Assembly: GCA_003586115.2 (NCBI GenBank)
Contig: QVOM02000029.1
Span: 29,501,429-29,565,428, forward strand
Reading direction: 5' to 3'
Length of the DNA stretch: 64,000 nt
Origin: Salvator merianae
Lineage: Eukaryota > Chordata > Lepidosauria > Squamata > Teiidae
Both the position numbers and the translations under genes were made by a program. Shown piece after piece: positions 25,883-38,693 of the stretch. The notes under the pieces are model-generated. The model saw nothing but the letters and a program-made list of their open reading frames with translations, searched no databases and was not told where the DNA came from. Each line of letters opens with the position of its first letter. Within the stretch, counting starts at the first letter, position 1.

Positions 25883-25984
25883 CTGGCCCATCCCAGTCAT
25901 CTACTTCAAGTGTAAGCGATCCAGGTTTCTCCAACCGTGCATCCCCATCTGAATCTGCTGTTTCTTGACTGCCCTCTTCATCAC
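25883..25984 (-). CDS. ZFPM2: ZFPM2 (FOG2) exon 3, internal coding exon
   Basis: Seen: the minus strand reads AATTGACAG|GTGATGAAG at the acceptor and GGGCCAG|GTAGGAGG at the donor. The exon is 102 bp. Its first two bases complete the glycine codon split at the end of exon 2, giving CNK-G-DEEG across the junction, so the two exons join in frame. The peptide contains QETADSDGD and ends EVDDWDGP plus a split glycine. The human protein, as I recall it, reads GDDEGIQETAESDGD and TDDWDGPG here, so the ends are conserved and the centre ([11 protein letters not shown]) has drifted. It belongs to the acidic linker before the PR-like domain. No catalytic or metal-binding residues are expected. A run of G at 25850-25859 lies in the intron about 25 bp past the donor. 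Confidence 0.93.
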
Positions 25985-25993
25985 CTGTCAATT

Positions 25994-26819
25994 TGACAAG
26001 GAAATGATCAAAATTAACATTTGTTCAATCACCTACCCCAGTTTCACAACTGCAGGAGACAAAAGCAATAAAATTAAGCATTTTTTTTGTAATAATAATT
26101 CTCAGTTGCAACTGAAGAGCTGTTAAAATAATAAATCCTATAATATTTTGTGAGCCAAATCAGTTGGTTTAACAACCTACATCACACATATTTAAGAACC
26201 AAGGACAAAATCTTCACTCCAGCTCTGGAACAGGAAAAGGAGAATCCATAGAACAAGTTTTAAAAGTGATGTAATATACGTAACATTCGTTCTATCAGAT
26301 AAGAAGATATGTAGAATTTTATTTGAATTGTTTGCTTTCAGCCTAGGATATGAACTAGTAAACAAGCAAGACGTAAAAGAAGCAAAACAGATGGGGGGCA
26401 ATAGGAGAAGTGATGTGACAATGGAGAGATAGTTGAACATAATGAGCATGTACTTCATTTAATACTTGAAAACAATTGTTTTTGTGGCATTTTCTTTTTG
26501 CATTGATTCGTTTATTCTGGTTTTTGCACCAGTTTAAGGATTATTCATGCAACCTTAACTTTACTCAGATATAAGTTCAATAATGTTCTATGACATTATT
26601 ACCATACACGGAAACTTGAACAACATTAAAGGAAGAGAAGACAGAGTCATGTAGAATGATGTTAGTAAGCCACATTGGTATATGTTGTTTCCAGTACCAT
26701 AACAATTGCTGGGATAGATAAGCACAAGAAAGCAATGCATTCATGGCTTTTGGCTTCCCACTGCCATGAGGGTGATCATGGTAGAAACAGAATGGTGGAC
26801 TAGTTTGTTTTTGGACATA
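25994..26819. other. intron 2, 3' end, nothing recognised
   Basis: Unique AT-rich sequence upstream of exon 3, on its minus-strand acceptor side. No repeat was identified. Confidence 0.5.
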
Positions 26820-27066
26820 GGCCATTTCTGCACTTACCTGGAGTAGTCTGGATCAGACCAAAACATTTAAGGAGTTGTTCCTAGGTGATCCGCTATATAA
26901 CTGCCTAGTACACCAGTAGACCAGTCTGGTCCTGTCTGTGCTCCATTCTGTGGGGATGAAGCGAACCAGGAGGGGGCGGGGCATCCCTCAGACTGCATCA
27001 GCAGTGTGAAAGGGAGGATCCTAGTACGCCTACTGGTCCAGTATACCGGTCCGTGCAAAATCATCC
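26820..27066. mobile_element. PIF/Harbinger-like element, about 247 bp
   Basis: The left end GGCCATTTCTGCACTTACC and the right end CCGTGCAAAATCATCC pair imperfectly. The inner part has ATACCGGTC and CACCAGTAGACCAG, typical of the family. Flanks are ATA and ACA, so the duplication is not exact and the borders may be off by a few bases. Confidence 0.6.
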
Positions 27067-27209
27067 ACAGCTAGCCTCTTAAGAATGGTGAATGGTAAGA
27101 GAGAAATAAAAATGGCTTATGCACCATTTTTGAGGAGAACAGACAAAGCAAAGAGCTCTTCTAGCTCCTGCCATTCTTGAAAAAAGACAGCCTGCTGTCA
27201 GTAGTACAT

Positions 27210-28330
27210 TTAGTTATTTAAAACATTTGTTTCTCATTAAGAAAATCTCAAACTGGTTTACAGAAGAGATTAAAAACAGGGGTAGAAACATGAACAAAAA
27301 ATTAACAATTAAAACATATTAAAAACTGTGTCAGTCAGGGAAATGAGCAAACATTTACATAAGGATTGCCTGGGTGAAGGGACAGGTCTTTAATAGGCAC
27401 CTAAAAGCAGTAAATGTAGGTACCTCACAAACAGCAGAAAGGAAAGCATTCTATAGAAGAGGTGCTACCACAGAAAAAGCCTAACTTCAGATCACCATAA
27501 AGTGGCATTCAGTATTTCATGGGACCTGCAATAAGACCCCACCAGATGATCTCATGGCTCTTCTAGGGTTGTAATTAGGGAGGCATTATTTAAGGTACCA
27601 TGGTCCCAAGTTGTTTAAGGCCTTATATGCCAGGCACAGAACCTTGAACCTGGCCTAGTAACTAACTGGTGACCAATGCAATTGCTTAAGCACAGGTTGA
27701 TGTGTGCTTAAACAGGCACCCCACTAAGCAACCTAGCCATCACATTTTGCACTAGCTGCAGCTTCCAGAGCAGATACAAGGGTAGTACCACATATAGTCC
27801 ATTACAGTAGGGCATGTACAACAGTGGTCAGGCTATCCCTGTCCACATAAGGTATAGTTGATATATCAATCAAAGCTGGAGATAAGTACAGAAAACACAG
27901 AAAACACCTGAGCCTCCATGTACAGAGATGATTGCAGGATCATCCCTAAACTATGCACATACTGCTTCTGAGGGAGTGCAACCCCATCTAGAACAGGCTG
28001 GATCCCCAAAATCTGGACCTTGGTGCTTCCTATTCACAAGTTCTCTGTCTTGTCAGGATTCAGTTTGTAGGTCTTCATCCAGATATTACTGTATTCAGGA
28101 AACAGTTCAAGACATTCAAAGTGTTTACTGATTTGAGCTATAACGGAGAGACAGAGCAGAGTGTCATCAGCACACTGATGACATCTTACCCCAAACTGCT
28201 TCATATAAATGTTAAATAGCATCAGTGACAAAACTGTACCTTGCAGCACATCAGAGCCCAACTTCCAGACTGCTTTATAGCAACTCCCCTACCCTGATCC
28301 TCCTGTCTGGCCCAATGTGGGCACAGAAAC
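27210..28330 (-). mobile_element. L2-like LINE fragment (reverse transcriptase C-terminal part), broken
   Basis: On the minus strand at 28034-28261 the frame carries LFNIYMK, CHQCADD (the YADD box with Tyr changed to Cys) and KLNPDKTE, the palm motifs of L2-clade reverse transcriptases. Further along that strand, to 27.2 kb, comes the rest of ORF2 without an open frame. Dead copy with stops and deletions, not a host gene. Confidence 0.75.
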
Positions 28331-29019
28331 CTGTAGGCACAGTTGCATCAAATCTGTTTTAGCTAGTTCTCCTAGCCTGGTTGTCAGCTGCTACATCCAT
28401 GATCAAATTATGCATAGTAATAATGTTCCTTATTATGAATAGAGCTGGCATTCAGCAACTTCCAGATGAGAGGCTCAGAAGCCAGGTTACCAGGTACCAC
28501 GTTGAGAATACCTTCTTTCCTTGTCATGCCACCATGCCACCTTTGCCCTGTGATTACTGAGATAGAGGCAACCCTTTCATTCACTCCTCTTATTCTTCCC
28601 TCCCATTCCCAACACACAATCACACAGACAACAGGGAAATAAGTTTAAAATAAAACAGAGCTACCCATCCCAAGAAATAACCAATCCACTAAATAGTTGG
28701 ATTATATTTACGAAAACATAGGAGTAGATGGGCCAAGGGGTGGTGGTCCTCACTCTTCCCCAAGGTCCTTCTCCCCCCCCGGTGTCCCCGCTTTGGTGTC
28801 AGCTTTGCTATTGGTGGGCCACAAGCATGTCCTGGCAGGTGTTTCAAAGGAGCAGTTAATTAGCTGATTTGGCCTCAGAGTCCAAGAGAAGCCACAGGAA
28901 GAAGGAAGCAATTCCTCAGGTTCAGTGCAACTACAGCCCAAACCAACCTCTCACACTGGTAAGCCTGTCTGGGTTGGAGATAGTCTTCCTTCCTGCAGCA
29001 GGGCTTCTAAAAACATGTA
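28331..29019. other. intron, nothing certain
   Basis: The open frames at 28408-28623 and 28750-28941 have no domain. The interval may include diverged LINE sequence, because L2 pieces flank it on both sides. Confidence 0.4.
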
Positions 29020-29340
29020 CTGAAAATCTCTGTCAACTGGATTATCGCAACACGCTTTATGCAGGGCTGTCCTTAAAGATAACTGATACAAAATGTGGCA
29101 ATACATTCTCTACAAGTTCCTATTACTCCTGGATTGAAAGTTCTGAGCTGGCTGCCAGTACTGTACTTGGCCCAAAGAAAGATACTGATTCTAATTTGTA
29201 AAGCCCTAAATTGCTCAGGGCCTGGATACCAGAAAGATCTATACACCAGTTATCCCATAATTTGAGGCCATCTGGAACTAGCTTGCTTACAATTCCGCAT
29301 GCCCAATATATTGCTGGAACAGATAGTTATCAGTTAAGCC
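29020..29340 (+). mobile_element. L2-like LINE fragment, ORF2 C-terminus
   Basis: The plus strand encodes QLDYRNTLYAGLSLK, matching the LDYCNALYAGLPLK motif of L2-type ORF2, then a frameshifted tail with LRAWIPERSI and PSGTSLLTIPHAQ. Broken. Confidence 0.65.
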
Positions 29341-29379
29341 TTCTGCATAGCAGCATCACCCTTAAGGAATGGATTTATT

Positions 29380-29990
29380 TATGTATTTACTCCTGCCCTT
29401 CACCTAAAGGTTCCCAGACAGTTCACTACATTTAATAAAAACATCAACAGAATCTAAACAACACTATAAAGCATATTTAAAATATAGCCCTACCTCCCTG
29501 GTAGGAAAATATTCAGAAGATGATGTCTCAAGGGCTCAGGTGAAAAGGTACATTTTAACCAAAAGCCATATAAAGTTGGTGTCTGGTGCTTCCATTGGGA
29601 AGCTGGGGACCACCACAGAAAAGACTCTTTTATGTGCTGCCACTCCTCACACCTCTGAGGGACTACAAAATGGGCCTTTTCTAATTATCTTAATACCAAG
29701 GCAAGTCTATATGAGACAAAGCGCTCCTTCAGATAGTTGAAATTCTTCAGATATCAAAAGGCACCAAGAGACCAAGAAGATAAACAATCTTGCATTGCCT
29801 CTATCCTTCTAAAGATAAAGGTCATCTATCAGAGTGACTAAGGCAGTCTTCATGCCATATCTTTGCCAGAAATGGGTCTAAGTAATCTGTTTCTTCCGAG
29901 ATGCCTGCAGCTAGGTAGTCATCACTCGCCAGCATCTTGCTGAAAAAGTGGATATTAGCACCTGGGTGACAATTACTTAATACTTTGGAC
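29380..29990 (-). mobile_element. L2-like LINE fragments, antisense
   Basis: TTTATTTATGTATTTACTCC begins an antisense LINE 3' tail. GGGACCACCACAGAAAAGAC and GAAATGGGTCTAAGTAATC later match antisense ORF2 segments also seen at 48.5 kb. The order implies an internal deletion. Confidence 0.55.
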
Positions 29991-30019
29991 CCAAGAAAGT
30001 CTTTTGGAAGGAAGGTGTG

Positions 30020-31080
30020 TGTGATGGGCTATTTATTTAAACAAGTTTGATCCCACTGTCAACCTCTGGAAGACAACCTGTCCCTAACTCCTTTCCTTCT
30101 CTCACCCTGCTAAACCCACTTCCTATATCTATAAGGGTTTGGGTAACAGGAGTTCTTCTAAAAGCAGTGTTTTCTCATCCCAGAAGTGACTTAGTCAGAG
30201 TCATCAGTTGTAACAAAAATGTTTCTTTATTGAAGAACAGGCAGAATGAAAACTATGTAAACAAATTCACTCTGAGTTCAATTATTGTTACAGTAACTTT
30301 ATTAGAAGACAGACTTAACTCTCTCTTTTAGACACCAACTCTGTAGGTCTTTTCACACTTTCCACCATAGAACAGGATAATTATGAAAGGCCTTATACAA
30401 TACCAGCAGCAGGCTACCAGCATTCACAGTGCAAAGCTTGGCAGCCTGTGCCATGACAGCAGCTGGGAAACTTCTGGCAACCAGGAACGCAGCACAACTG
30501 CACAGCCATAGTCGCACCATGCTGATACCGAAAAAGGTATCAGCTGTCCAGCTGTGTATTAGCTGTCCAGCTGTTCCTGCTACAGCTGTGGAGCATGATT
30601 TTGTGCTCAACAGCAAGTAGCGATCAGGAGCAGCTGCAATCTGCTCCAGATCGCCAGGGCCTCCAAACATTGCAGAAGTGAGCATCCTGACACTCACATG
30701 TGTAAAGTGCAAAAAGTCCCTGCGTCTCCTACGGACTCATTAAAGCTCTTCTCTCTCTGAACTCACTCCTCTCGTTCTTAACTCTCAACGCAACTGTCAC
30801 AGAACCCTTTTTTTTAAAAAAAAGCCTCTCTCAGGAAGGGCCTTTCCATCTCATTTTTCTGTGCTGGGATTGGCTACTCTGTGTTTTGATCATGTTGCTT
30901 AGCAACCAATCTCCACCACAACTCCACCCAAGCAGCCAACTACTAAAGCAACCTCATCACAGTGTGTATCACAACTTCCTTAAGTGCTGCTGGTACCTTT
31001 CCCTCACGTATTGAGACATTTGTTACTCCCTGTACCCAGGTAGTCAAATGGCTGGCCAAACTCTGCAAGCAGCTTGTCCA
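30020..31080. other. possible LTR-like block split by a MITE
   Basis: The sequence on either side of the element at 30344-30719 (AATGTTTCTTTATTGAAGAA before; TCATTAAAGCTCTTCTCTCT and GGGATTGGCTACTCTG after) resembles antisense LTR sequence with a polyadenylation-like TTTATT. No paired LTR, primer-binding site or gag/pol frame was seen, so this is tentative. Confidence 0.25.
30344..30719. mobile_element. PIF/Harbinger-like element, about 376 bp
   Basis: The left end TAGGTCTTTTCACACTTT and right end AAAGTGCAAAAAGTCC pair, and CTG follows on the right and precedes on the left. The inner sequence is the complement of the 9.23-kb copy (GGAGCATGATTTTGTGCTC, TGTGCCATGACAGCAGCTG). Confidence 0.7.
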
Positions 31081-31789
31081 TTTCCTCATTCCTAATCCAA
31101 AATAACAGAACCATACAGTGCTGTGAGTACCTCCACCAAATTACTTCCAACTGTGGAGTCCAAGGCAATCTTCAGACAACAAGAAGAAATTCAGGATACA
31201 AATAGTAGCTGGCATTGCCACTTGCTATAGCACTGCATATCCCACCACAGGTTTGCTTACTTGCATGTCTGCATTTCCCTATTAGGGACTTCTGGGAGCT
31301 CACTCCACATCTATCTCTTCTGTTTTGTTTCACACAGTTGACTGATTCTCAAAAGTTCCCAGTGAGATGTTATCATATACACCTTGTCAGACATGCAGGT
31401 ACGCAAAGCTATTACAGGAAACCTGGTATCATTGCTGGATTTCCCGTGATAGCAATGGAATGTGTTTCCTGCACATTGCAGCTGGCACTGTGTTGTGAAG
31501 GCCACATGGAAGTCTGGCAAACCCAGTGCAATGTCAGAAGAATTTCAGAGTTTTCCAGTTCTCTGAAAAGTCCAGTTCCATGCAAATTTGTTTCATAAAT
31601 GTATCATGGCAAGCTTCTGAAGATGGCATAAACAGATCCTTACAACTACATGACAATAGTGGCCCTTTAACCACTTGGAACAGTTATGTGTGCCCTTTAA
31701 GAATGCAATTGAGATAGAGAAGTAAGTCTTCCCCACTGTCTCTAACACCAGATGTTAGGAATTATAATGTCTTCTTATCCATTTTTAGT

Positions 31790-32600
31790 CAGATTCACAT
31801 TAGAATTTACACCACTTGCACTCTAGCCGTTGGCCTTCCTGCTTCATTGCACACAACTCTCCATTATACAAGGGAGTCTTACAAGCTATGCAGAATTGCC
31901 AAAGACATTTGGGCATAATAGGTCTACTCACCTCACCATTCCAAAGTGAGACAAGAGCCTCAGCTAGAGCACCAGCAATCGTCAACCAAAACCTCACCCA
32001 AATCCCTAAGGAATCCATTAGATTCAATAAATCTCTGAGGTGGACCATCTCAATGGGTTCTTCATTCCTGTAGTGAGTCATCAGATGCCCATGAGCATGG
32101 ACTCACTACAAGTCTACTTACCAAAGACCAGGTCCTGTGACATGTGTTGGGAACTTAACAAGTGAGACAGCCCCGTAGCTATCATAGAGACCAAGTCCTG
32201 AGCAGGCCTGCTAGAAGCATCCTCAGCAAGGAAACTAAAGTCCCCCCAAACCACTGTGTCTCCTACACTACATCAGAGACAGTCTCACCAAGCCTTCAGC
32301 AGTGGGGTGAATAGTACACCAACAGCAACTTTCTTCTGTCTCTCTGGCCTTAGTCTCTCTGACCCAGAAACAGTTCCTCAACCCCAGTCACAGAGTGAAT
32401 AGGACTTGTAGTGATAAATATAGTTTCTTGACCCCATAAGTCTGGATGGGTGCTATACCAGATATCATCAGGAACCTATCTAGGTAAGCACAGTTTCTCC
32501 CAGCTCACTCATCCACAAGTTCACATTGGGTATTTCCACCCAATACAGGGTAAAACTCCTCTCTGCGTAGTTTTAGAAGATAATTGACAATATTTTTGCT
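31790..32600 (-). mobile_element. L2-like LINE fragment, endonuclease region, antisense
   Basis: CACTCTAGCCGTTGGCCTTC, AAGTGAGACAAGAGCCTC and AATAGTACACCAACAGCAAC match antisense ORF2 5' sequence shared with the copy at 48.3-49.44 kb (CACTCTAGCCATTGACC, CAGTGAGATGAGAACCTC). No open frame remains. Confidence 0.55.
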
Positions 32601-32699
32601 CAAGCTGGCATTATGTTTTAACCTTGTAAGCAACCCTGACTTTTATGAAGTTACAGAGTGGGCTACAAATAAGTAATTTTTCACCAAGAAAATAGAAAT

Positions 32700-32830
32700 C
32701 TGCTATTATTAGCATTAGCATTAGCATTTTATCCTGCCCTATACCTGAAGGTCTCATGGAGGGTTACAACATTAAAAACCAATATAAAATGAACATACTA
32801 AAACAATAATAGTGTCTGAAAACTAGGAAG
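32700..32830 (-). mobile_element. L2-like 3' tail, antisense
   Basis: TTATCCTGCCCTATACCTGA and GGAGGGTTACAACATTAAAA are the complement of the usual LINE 3' end. A short ATTAGC triplication precedes it. Confidence 0.5.
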
Positions 32831-32854
32831 TTCTCAGGAAGTTCAACATATTTC

Positions 32855-33136
32855 TAGGGATGTGCAGAACTGCAGGTTGTAAGAGGTCTGTAAGAAGCAC
32901 AACACTGCACAAGTGCAGAGAGCATCAGTGTGTTTCTGCTACTGCTGAACAATGTCATGAAGAAGCATGATGCAACCTGACCCATGGAGAGGTTGATAAT
33001 GGCAGCAGTCACACTTCAAGCAAAAGTGAGTTCCCCACAGCTTTTTGATGGGATTCATCTATTCATGGATTGCTACAGGCGCCAAGGGGAGTGCAGGGTT
33101 GTTAGGTGAGGCACCTGGCACTTCTGGACATCTCTA
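32855..33136. mobile_element. hAT-like short element, 282 bp, decayed
   Basis: TAGGGATGTGCAGAACTGC on the left pairs with CACTTCTGGACATCTCTA on the right. The ends resemble those of the 22.6-kb hAT element. The 8-bp flanks no longer match. Confidence 0.5.
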
Positions 33137-34458
33137 AGCAGTTCATGTTCAACAAACTGCAATTCGGCACATCCTTTCGTATTACCTGTAACAATTGTTT
33201 CCTTACCACTAACTGCAGCCAAAAAATATATGGAACTAAAGAGAAGTAAATGCAACTTAAAATGCCAGATTGCAAATTAACTTTGAATCCTAACAAATTT
33301 AAGGCATTAACCACTGAGTAAATTATACTGTCTGTTAAGCTGCGATTATGACTTACAAGCAGTATAAGAAGATAGAATCTTGTGTTTTTTTCTGTTGGCA
33401 GAAGGTTCTCCCCACATATTTGAAGCATCACTTCTTTCTGTTGGAATATTACCTTGCTATCCAAAAAGCACAAAGTAGGAAGCTCTACACTGAAATCAAA
33501 TCCATATAGGAATCAAGTTCCAGTGTTAGTTAGACAGGCATTCTTCACAGCTCAGTATTAAATCCATGCACTTCCTATCAATATCAGACTCTTATAAAAA
33601 TTTCATATGCAGTCGTAACAACTGAGCATTCTTGACTTGAGTATCGCAACAGCTGTTAGTCCTCCATAATGTATTTGCAATCAGCTAAATCTACAAAGTA
33701 TTTTTTTTAACAATGAACAGTTCAGAACTGACAGGTCTAGTTTCTTGTTCACAACTGCTTATCACAGCATAGATATCATATATGTTTTCCAGGTGCTTTC
33801 TACAGTTAGGATACCTTCACAGAAGCCGCTTGTGAAAGATAAGGTCATAAAAGAGATGAAAAATGTAAGAGCTTCATACACTCATGGTTTTATCATCAGA
33901 CAAGATAGCTTTTGGTAAAGGACTTCTAGTTGCAAACAGAAAGCTGCCTAACAGACAGAGGGGAAAATGCGGAAAGTTTGGAATGGAGTTCAGGTTTATT
34001 CTGCCCAGAGGCACAAATGTAAAGTTAAACTACCAGTACTGTATCACTAAGCAGAGAAACACACTGGAAATACAATCTGAAAGTGGAAATGCAACAAAAA
34101 TAATAAAATCATCTCTTGCATAACAATTTCAGGTAGCATGGTTTTGTCCATACACAATCACTAAAATTTGACTTTTCTTTTGCAATACAAAACCATTTCC
34201 AGAACCATCATCTTATATCACTAAAAAAAACAACTATTCTTTGTTCCTGTTTACATGTGTACTCTATGTACTTACTGTAGGAATTAAAATGGATTTTAAC
34301 AATAGGAAAATATTAATGGATCAGACCAAACATCCATCCCAAGCAGCATTCCATTACCAACATATACAACTGAAAAGCCCACAAATAAAGCAGTACATGA
34401 AGACAATAGTGTTCCTTGCTGCTTTTCACCAGCATTGAGTGCTTGAATGTAGCTTGCT
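33137..34458. other. intron, nothing recognised
   Basis: The minus-strand frame of 123 codons at 33102-33473 has no recognisable domain and no supported splice sites. Confidence 0.45.
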
Positions 34459-34757
34459 TAGAGATGTGCACAAACCAATGTTCACTGCTTCGGTTTGAAT
34501 CAAACTGAAGCTTGTTGGGTTCAGTTTGATCAAGAGCCGGGTCAAACAAGCTCAACTAGTTCTAGACCGAACCTCGAACAGTTCACAAACCGTCTGAATG
34601 TTTTCAAAAAAGACATCCAATTAAATGCACTGAAAAAGACCTACTGAAAGGGCCAAATGAGGGTCAATTTTGAATGGTTTGAATCAAACAGTTCACTTTG
34701 ACCTGGTTCTAACAAACACGTCTGGTTCAGTTCAACTCAAACCAACTCCGTTCACTT
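34459..34757. mobile_element. hAT-like element, left end kept, right end lost
   Basis: It starts TAGAGATGTGCACAAACC, then repeats GGTTTGAATCAAACTGAAGC and GGTTCAGTTTGATC words in alternating directions, as in the TAGGGATGTGCAC hAT family of reptiles. No right terminal repeat was found. Confidence 0.5.
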
Positions 34758-35098
34758 AGGTGGGTGTTTTGGATTGATTTGAATATTACCTCACGGTGCT
34801 GATCAGGGATAAACGGACTAACGTTGGTCTTAAAGTCAGGATTGAATTTAGATCTTAAAATCAATATGGAATGTTCAACCACAGTGTCCTGAGTCCAGAA
34901 AATAAAAGCTGGTTCCTGATAATGGTCTGTTTCATTTCTTTGACAAAAACGATTAATATGGTGTCTGGGGCTCTGTTTTTCCATTGATATTCTTTTCAAA
35001 CATATGTTGTTTATTTACAAGCTGAGTTATTGCTGTTGCTTGGCAAATTTAGTATCTAATTTCAATATACCTGAAAGTGATCAGCAAAAAAATACTCT

Positions 35099-35486
35099 GT
35101 GCCTCTTCGCACTTTCAAATCTGACCATTCCAAGGTGGAACAGTCCCCATGGTACAGCAGCCACCCGCACAGCAAGGGCTAGAACAGCCCTGAAACAGGC
35201 TTCCAGCACTCATAGTGCAAACACTGGCCACACCGCCATGACAATGGCCACCGAAATGTCCAGCTGCTACCATGGTGACCAGGGACGCAGCATATAATTG
35301 CACAGAAATGGGTGCAAACACTGCATACCGGGAACAGTCCAGCTGGTCTCTGTACAATGTTGTTGTCCACAGACTGTAGCAATTGGGAGCATCTGCAGAC
35401 ACCCCTGATCACTCAGGCCTCCTCAAAATGCGGAGGTACTATGCTAGTGTCTCCACACCCACTAGCATTAAAGTGTAAACAGGCCC
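35099..35486. mobile_element. PIF/Harbinger-like element, 388 bp
   Basis: The left end GTGCCTCTTCGCACTTT and right end AAAGTGTAAACAGGCCC are flanked by TCT (35096-35098, 35487-35489). The inner sequence (CACCGCCATGACAATGGCCA, GGTGACCAGGGACGCAGC) is shared with the 9.2-kb and 30.3-kb copies. Confidence 0.75.
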
Positions 35487-35489
35487 TCT

Positions 35490-36419
35490 GTGAAATAAAT
35501 ATTAGACCAGAATTTAACTGCAAAATAGTAGGGTATATTTAACTTTTTTTTTTTTTTTTTTAGAATTAATAGCAAACATTTAAAAGTTGTCCATGAAAAA
35601 AGCAAGGAATTCTTGGAGTAATAATTATTAATTTAAATGTCTGAGAGCTTCACTGATGGACATCGTTAAGGAAAGATGTATCGGAAGCTGCAAAAAATTT
35701 AATTCAAACGGGCATATCAATAAGAATCATTGGCATATCAGTAAGAATCATTGAGAGAATCATTCTCTCAAGCATAATGAGAGAAGCAATGTTAAACATG
35801 AGGTTTTATGGAGGCATTCCAGGAAGCTCAAGAGTATTGAAAAATTCAGTGGGATATGAATTGTCTTATCGGCATCTACAACTGTGTAGGTCAACTTATA
35901 TTACAGGCAACTGTTGTAAATGTCACTTATTCTGCTATTTGTAGGTGGAGGACTGGCATGTTTAGCAAAACCACTTTTAATTGTTTAAATGGTGTTTACT
36001 CAAAAAAAAACAGGTTGCTACCAATTAAGATGACTCTACCATATTGCTGGAGTTGCTTGCAATGCTAAGAATCCAGTGAAGGTTTGAATCCTCTTCTTCA
36101 GAGAAGCCTACACATTTTTCAAGAGAAAAGTAGTCCATTACTTTCCTTTACATAAAAAGGCAGGTCTGGTTGTGCTGACTTGAACAATTTCCAATAGCAC
36201 AGAACTGAACTAAATTTGCATCCTGTCCAACTGCCTCATGGCAGCTTAGAGATAAAAACAAAAAAATCACAGTTAAAATAGGATTAATAGCAGTAGCGGC
36301 TACAGAAAATGAGTGTAATCACAAGTGACAAGTCTCTTCCCCAAGAACTAGTTTGTGGTCTCCGTTTGAAGTTCACATATTACCAGCAAATGGGTCAGAT
36401 GAAAGGGAAAATTCTCAGT
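35490..36419. other. intron; T run and small local duplication
   Basis: A T run of about 20 bases lies at about 35543-35562. At 35.71-35.75 kb, GGCATATCARTAAGAATCAT occurs twice in tandem. Nothing else was recognised. Confidence 0.5.
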
Positions 36420-36625
36420 GCCATGTGGATTTCTGTACTCTTAAGGTTCTATGTAATTTGATAATGTATTATTTTATATGATATATAATCTTATAATTTA
36501 TGATTTATTATAATGTTTGATGTATTATTTTGTATTGTTATCTTTTCTGTTTGTTGTAACCTGCCTTGGGCAATTTTTTTATTGGAAAGACGATTTACAA
36601 ATAAAAATGGAATGGAATGGAATTT
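36420..36625 (+). mobile_element. LINE 3' end (L2/CR1-type)
   Basis: TTGTAACCTGCCTTGGGCAA is followed by GACGATTTACAAATAAAAAT and (GGAAT)n, the usual form of a reptile LINE 3' terminus. Confidence 0.55.
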
Positions 36626-37229
36626 CAAAGTCCATGAACTGGTTTCAATGGGTTCAGGAATTTCCAGCTGCACTTACCTGCCCTAGCTAACAGATAATTA
36701 CAATTTTAATCATATGAAACTTTAAGCAGTCCTGGCTTGCATTTGTATTCACCTACATGGCCAAATGCCTACCAGAATTTTTAAAAAAAACATTTCTCCC
36801 ATCATTTCCTATGTGATTTTATTAGCCCTGCATGTTTGGCAATTTAGATTTCAAAGTTTGGATTCTATTCTGTTAACTTCATGCTGCTCCTATTGTAGTA
36901 GCTTTGTTGTTTTTCTTTCCTTATTACTTTTTAAACTACCCTGTGATTCTTAATGAAGGATGAGATGGATATTTTACACACGCACATATACATACATACC
37001 CAGACAGATGACTCACTTCTTTCTATCTTAGGTATCTTCATTTTAAAAGAAGATATATTCTAGTAAACACTAAACTGAAGAATATGAATTAAATCAAGGG
37101 ATTTAAGTCCAGTGTTACAGGGAGCTGGTGTTTCACTGTACCAAATAGCTCTCAACTAGCCGATCTGAAGTTTGAATCACACTGCAACTTAAGCTGAATG
37201 CAGCTGACTGCACTACCTACCTACTAGAC

Positions 37230-37450
37230 CAGTGGTTCCCAACCTTTTTTTGGCCATGCCCTACCTAAGCATCTCTAAAATCCTGATGCCCCCACCCTGT
37301 GACATATAATTCTTATTATTCAAAAAGTCCTATTCATGTGGAGGAAGCCTAAAAGGCCATTAACTTGAATAATAACTCATTCTCAAATTGTTTCCCCTAA
37401 AAATCAAATTGCCCCCCTGTGGGGCGTGTGCCCCACGTTGGGAACCACGG
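37230..37450. mobile_element. hAT (Charlie-like) MITE, 221 bp
   Basis: It starts CAGTGGTTCCCAACCTTTTT and ends ACGTTGGGAACCACGG. The 8-bp target duplication TACTAGAC is exact at 37222-37229 and 37451-37458. Ends of the CAGTGGTTCYCAACC type are those of Charlie/MER5-like hAT elements. Non-coding. Confidence 0.93.
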
Positions 37451-37458
37451 TACTAGAC

Positions 37459-38693
37459 TAAATAAATGTTCTGTCAAAAACCAAGCCAATCTGTGTTGTC
37501 AGTCACCCCTAAGTCACCCCTATTGTTTTGGTTTCATTCAAATATCTCAACTCAGGTTGCATTCACAACACCATTACTGTGCTATAACTGAGCTAGAGGG
37601 TGCAGAGTTCACATTACCCTCCTCCCTCATGATACAGTGGATGTGCTGGGCAATCGTGGAGTTCACACAGATCTGCACCCATCCAGGTGCCATCCGTCTA
37701 TAAGCACTCCTCAGAAGACTGTAAACAGCACTTACTCCCACTCTCCCACCAGCCTGACTGCTGCCACGTTGCTGCTTAATAAAGCCATATTCTGTGTTCA
37801 AAGACCCCCAACTGGAAATACTGCAGTCTGGGAAATGAAAATTCCCCAGACATGATGTCCACATGGTCAGAAGCAGCAGCAGGTGTATAATCAGCAGACT
37901 GACACTTTAAGAGTGCAACACACTTCTTAGTGTGATCCCTGACAGCACTCCAGTTAGAGTGCTGCTAATAATCACTTGTGCAGAATTTTTTCAGCATGAA
38001 AATGATGTAAATAGTAATGAAAAGCCAGAACAGCTCACTCAAAACAACTTGCTAATGTACTCACTAGGTTCATTAGATGCAAAACACCACGCGGCTTTTT
38101 TACCATCACTAGATGTCCATAATTTCTTCAGGTATAATTTTCATGCTTTATGCAGGTAGCTACCTTTTCCATGCACCACTCCTCATATCTATGCCAAACA
38201 CCTGCACCACACCAATTGCAGTACAAATGAAAGAGTAAATAATAATTACCAGCTTCTTCTTAAATACCTCTCCCTAGCCTAGGAAATACACTTCCCAATG
38301 AATTGGGTCCAACACCTGATCTTCAGATTTGAGTTTACCTCTTATAGATCCCACAAATACAGACAGACTATAAAACATGTAAAGTCCAAAACAAGAAAAC
38401 CATATTCCATATCCAACTGCATGTATTCTTGATTTTAAAAAAGAGCATTTTGAATATCCAACCATGTTATTTAGGTTCAATAAATGCCCATCCACACCCC
38501 ACCTACTGCTAAAATCATCTCATTATTTTGTCCCTCAGGCATGGACCATCCTGGGGAGCTGGTTCTGATGAACTGTAGTTCAGACAGGCAAAAAAGGCAA
38601 ATCATCAAACTGACGAGAGAGTAGCTTGCCAGGCATAACAGAAGCAGAATAACTGAGCAATTTGGAGGAGGGAGTTATACGCAGTTTTTACAA
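37459..38693. other. intron, nothing recognised
   Basis: Short frames on both strands at 37419-37864 show no domain. No repeat ends were seen. Confidence 0.45.

Noticed and set aside
28034..28261. Minus-strand frame with FNIYMK, CADD and NPDKTE motifs as a possible host gene
   Set aside because: These are reverse-transcriptase motifs of a dead L2-like LINE, with the active-site tyrosine changed and stops on both sides.
31215..31598. 127-codon plus-strand frame
   Set aside because: No domain, no splice borders, no bias against the opposite strand; consistent with chance.
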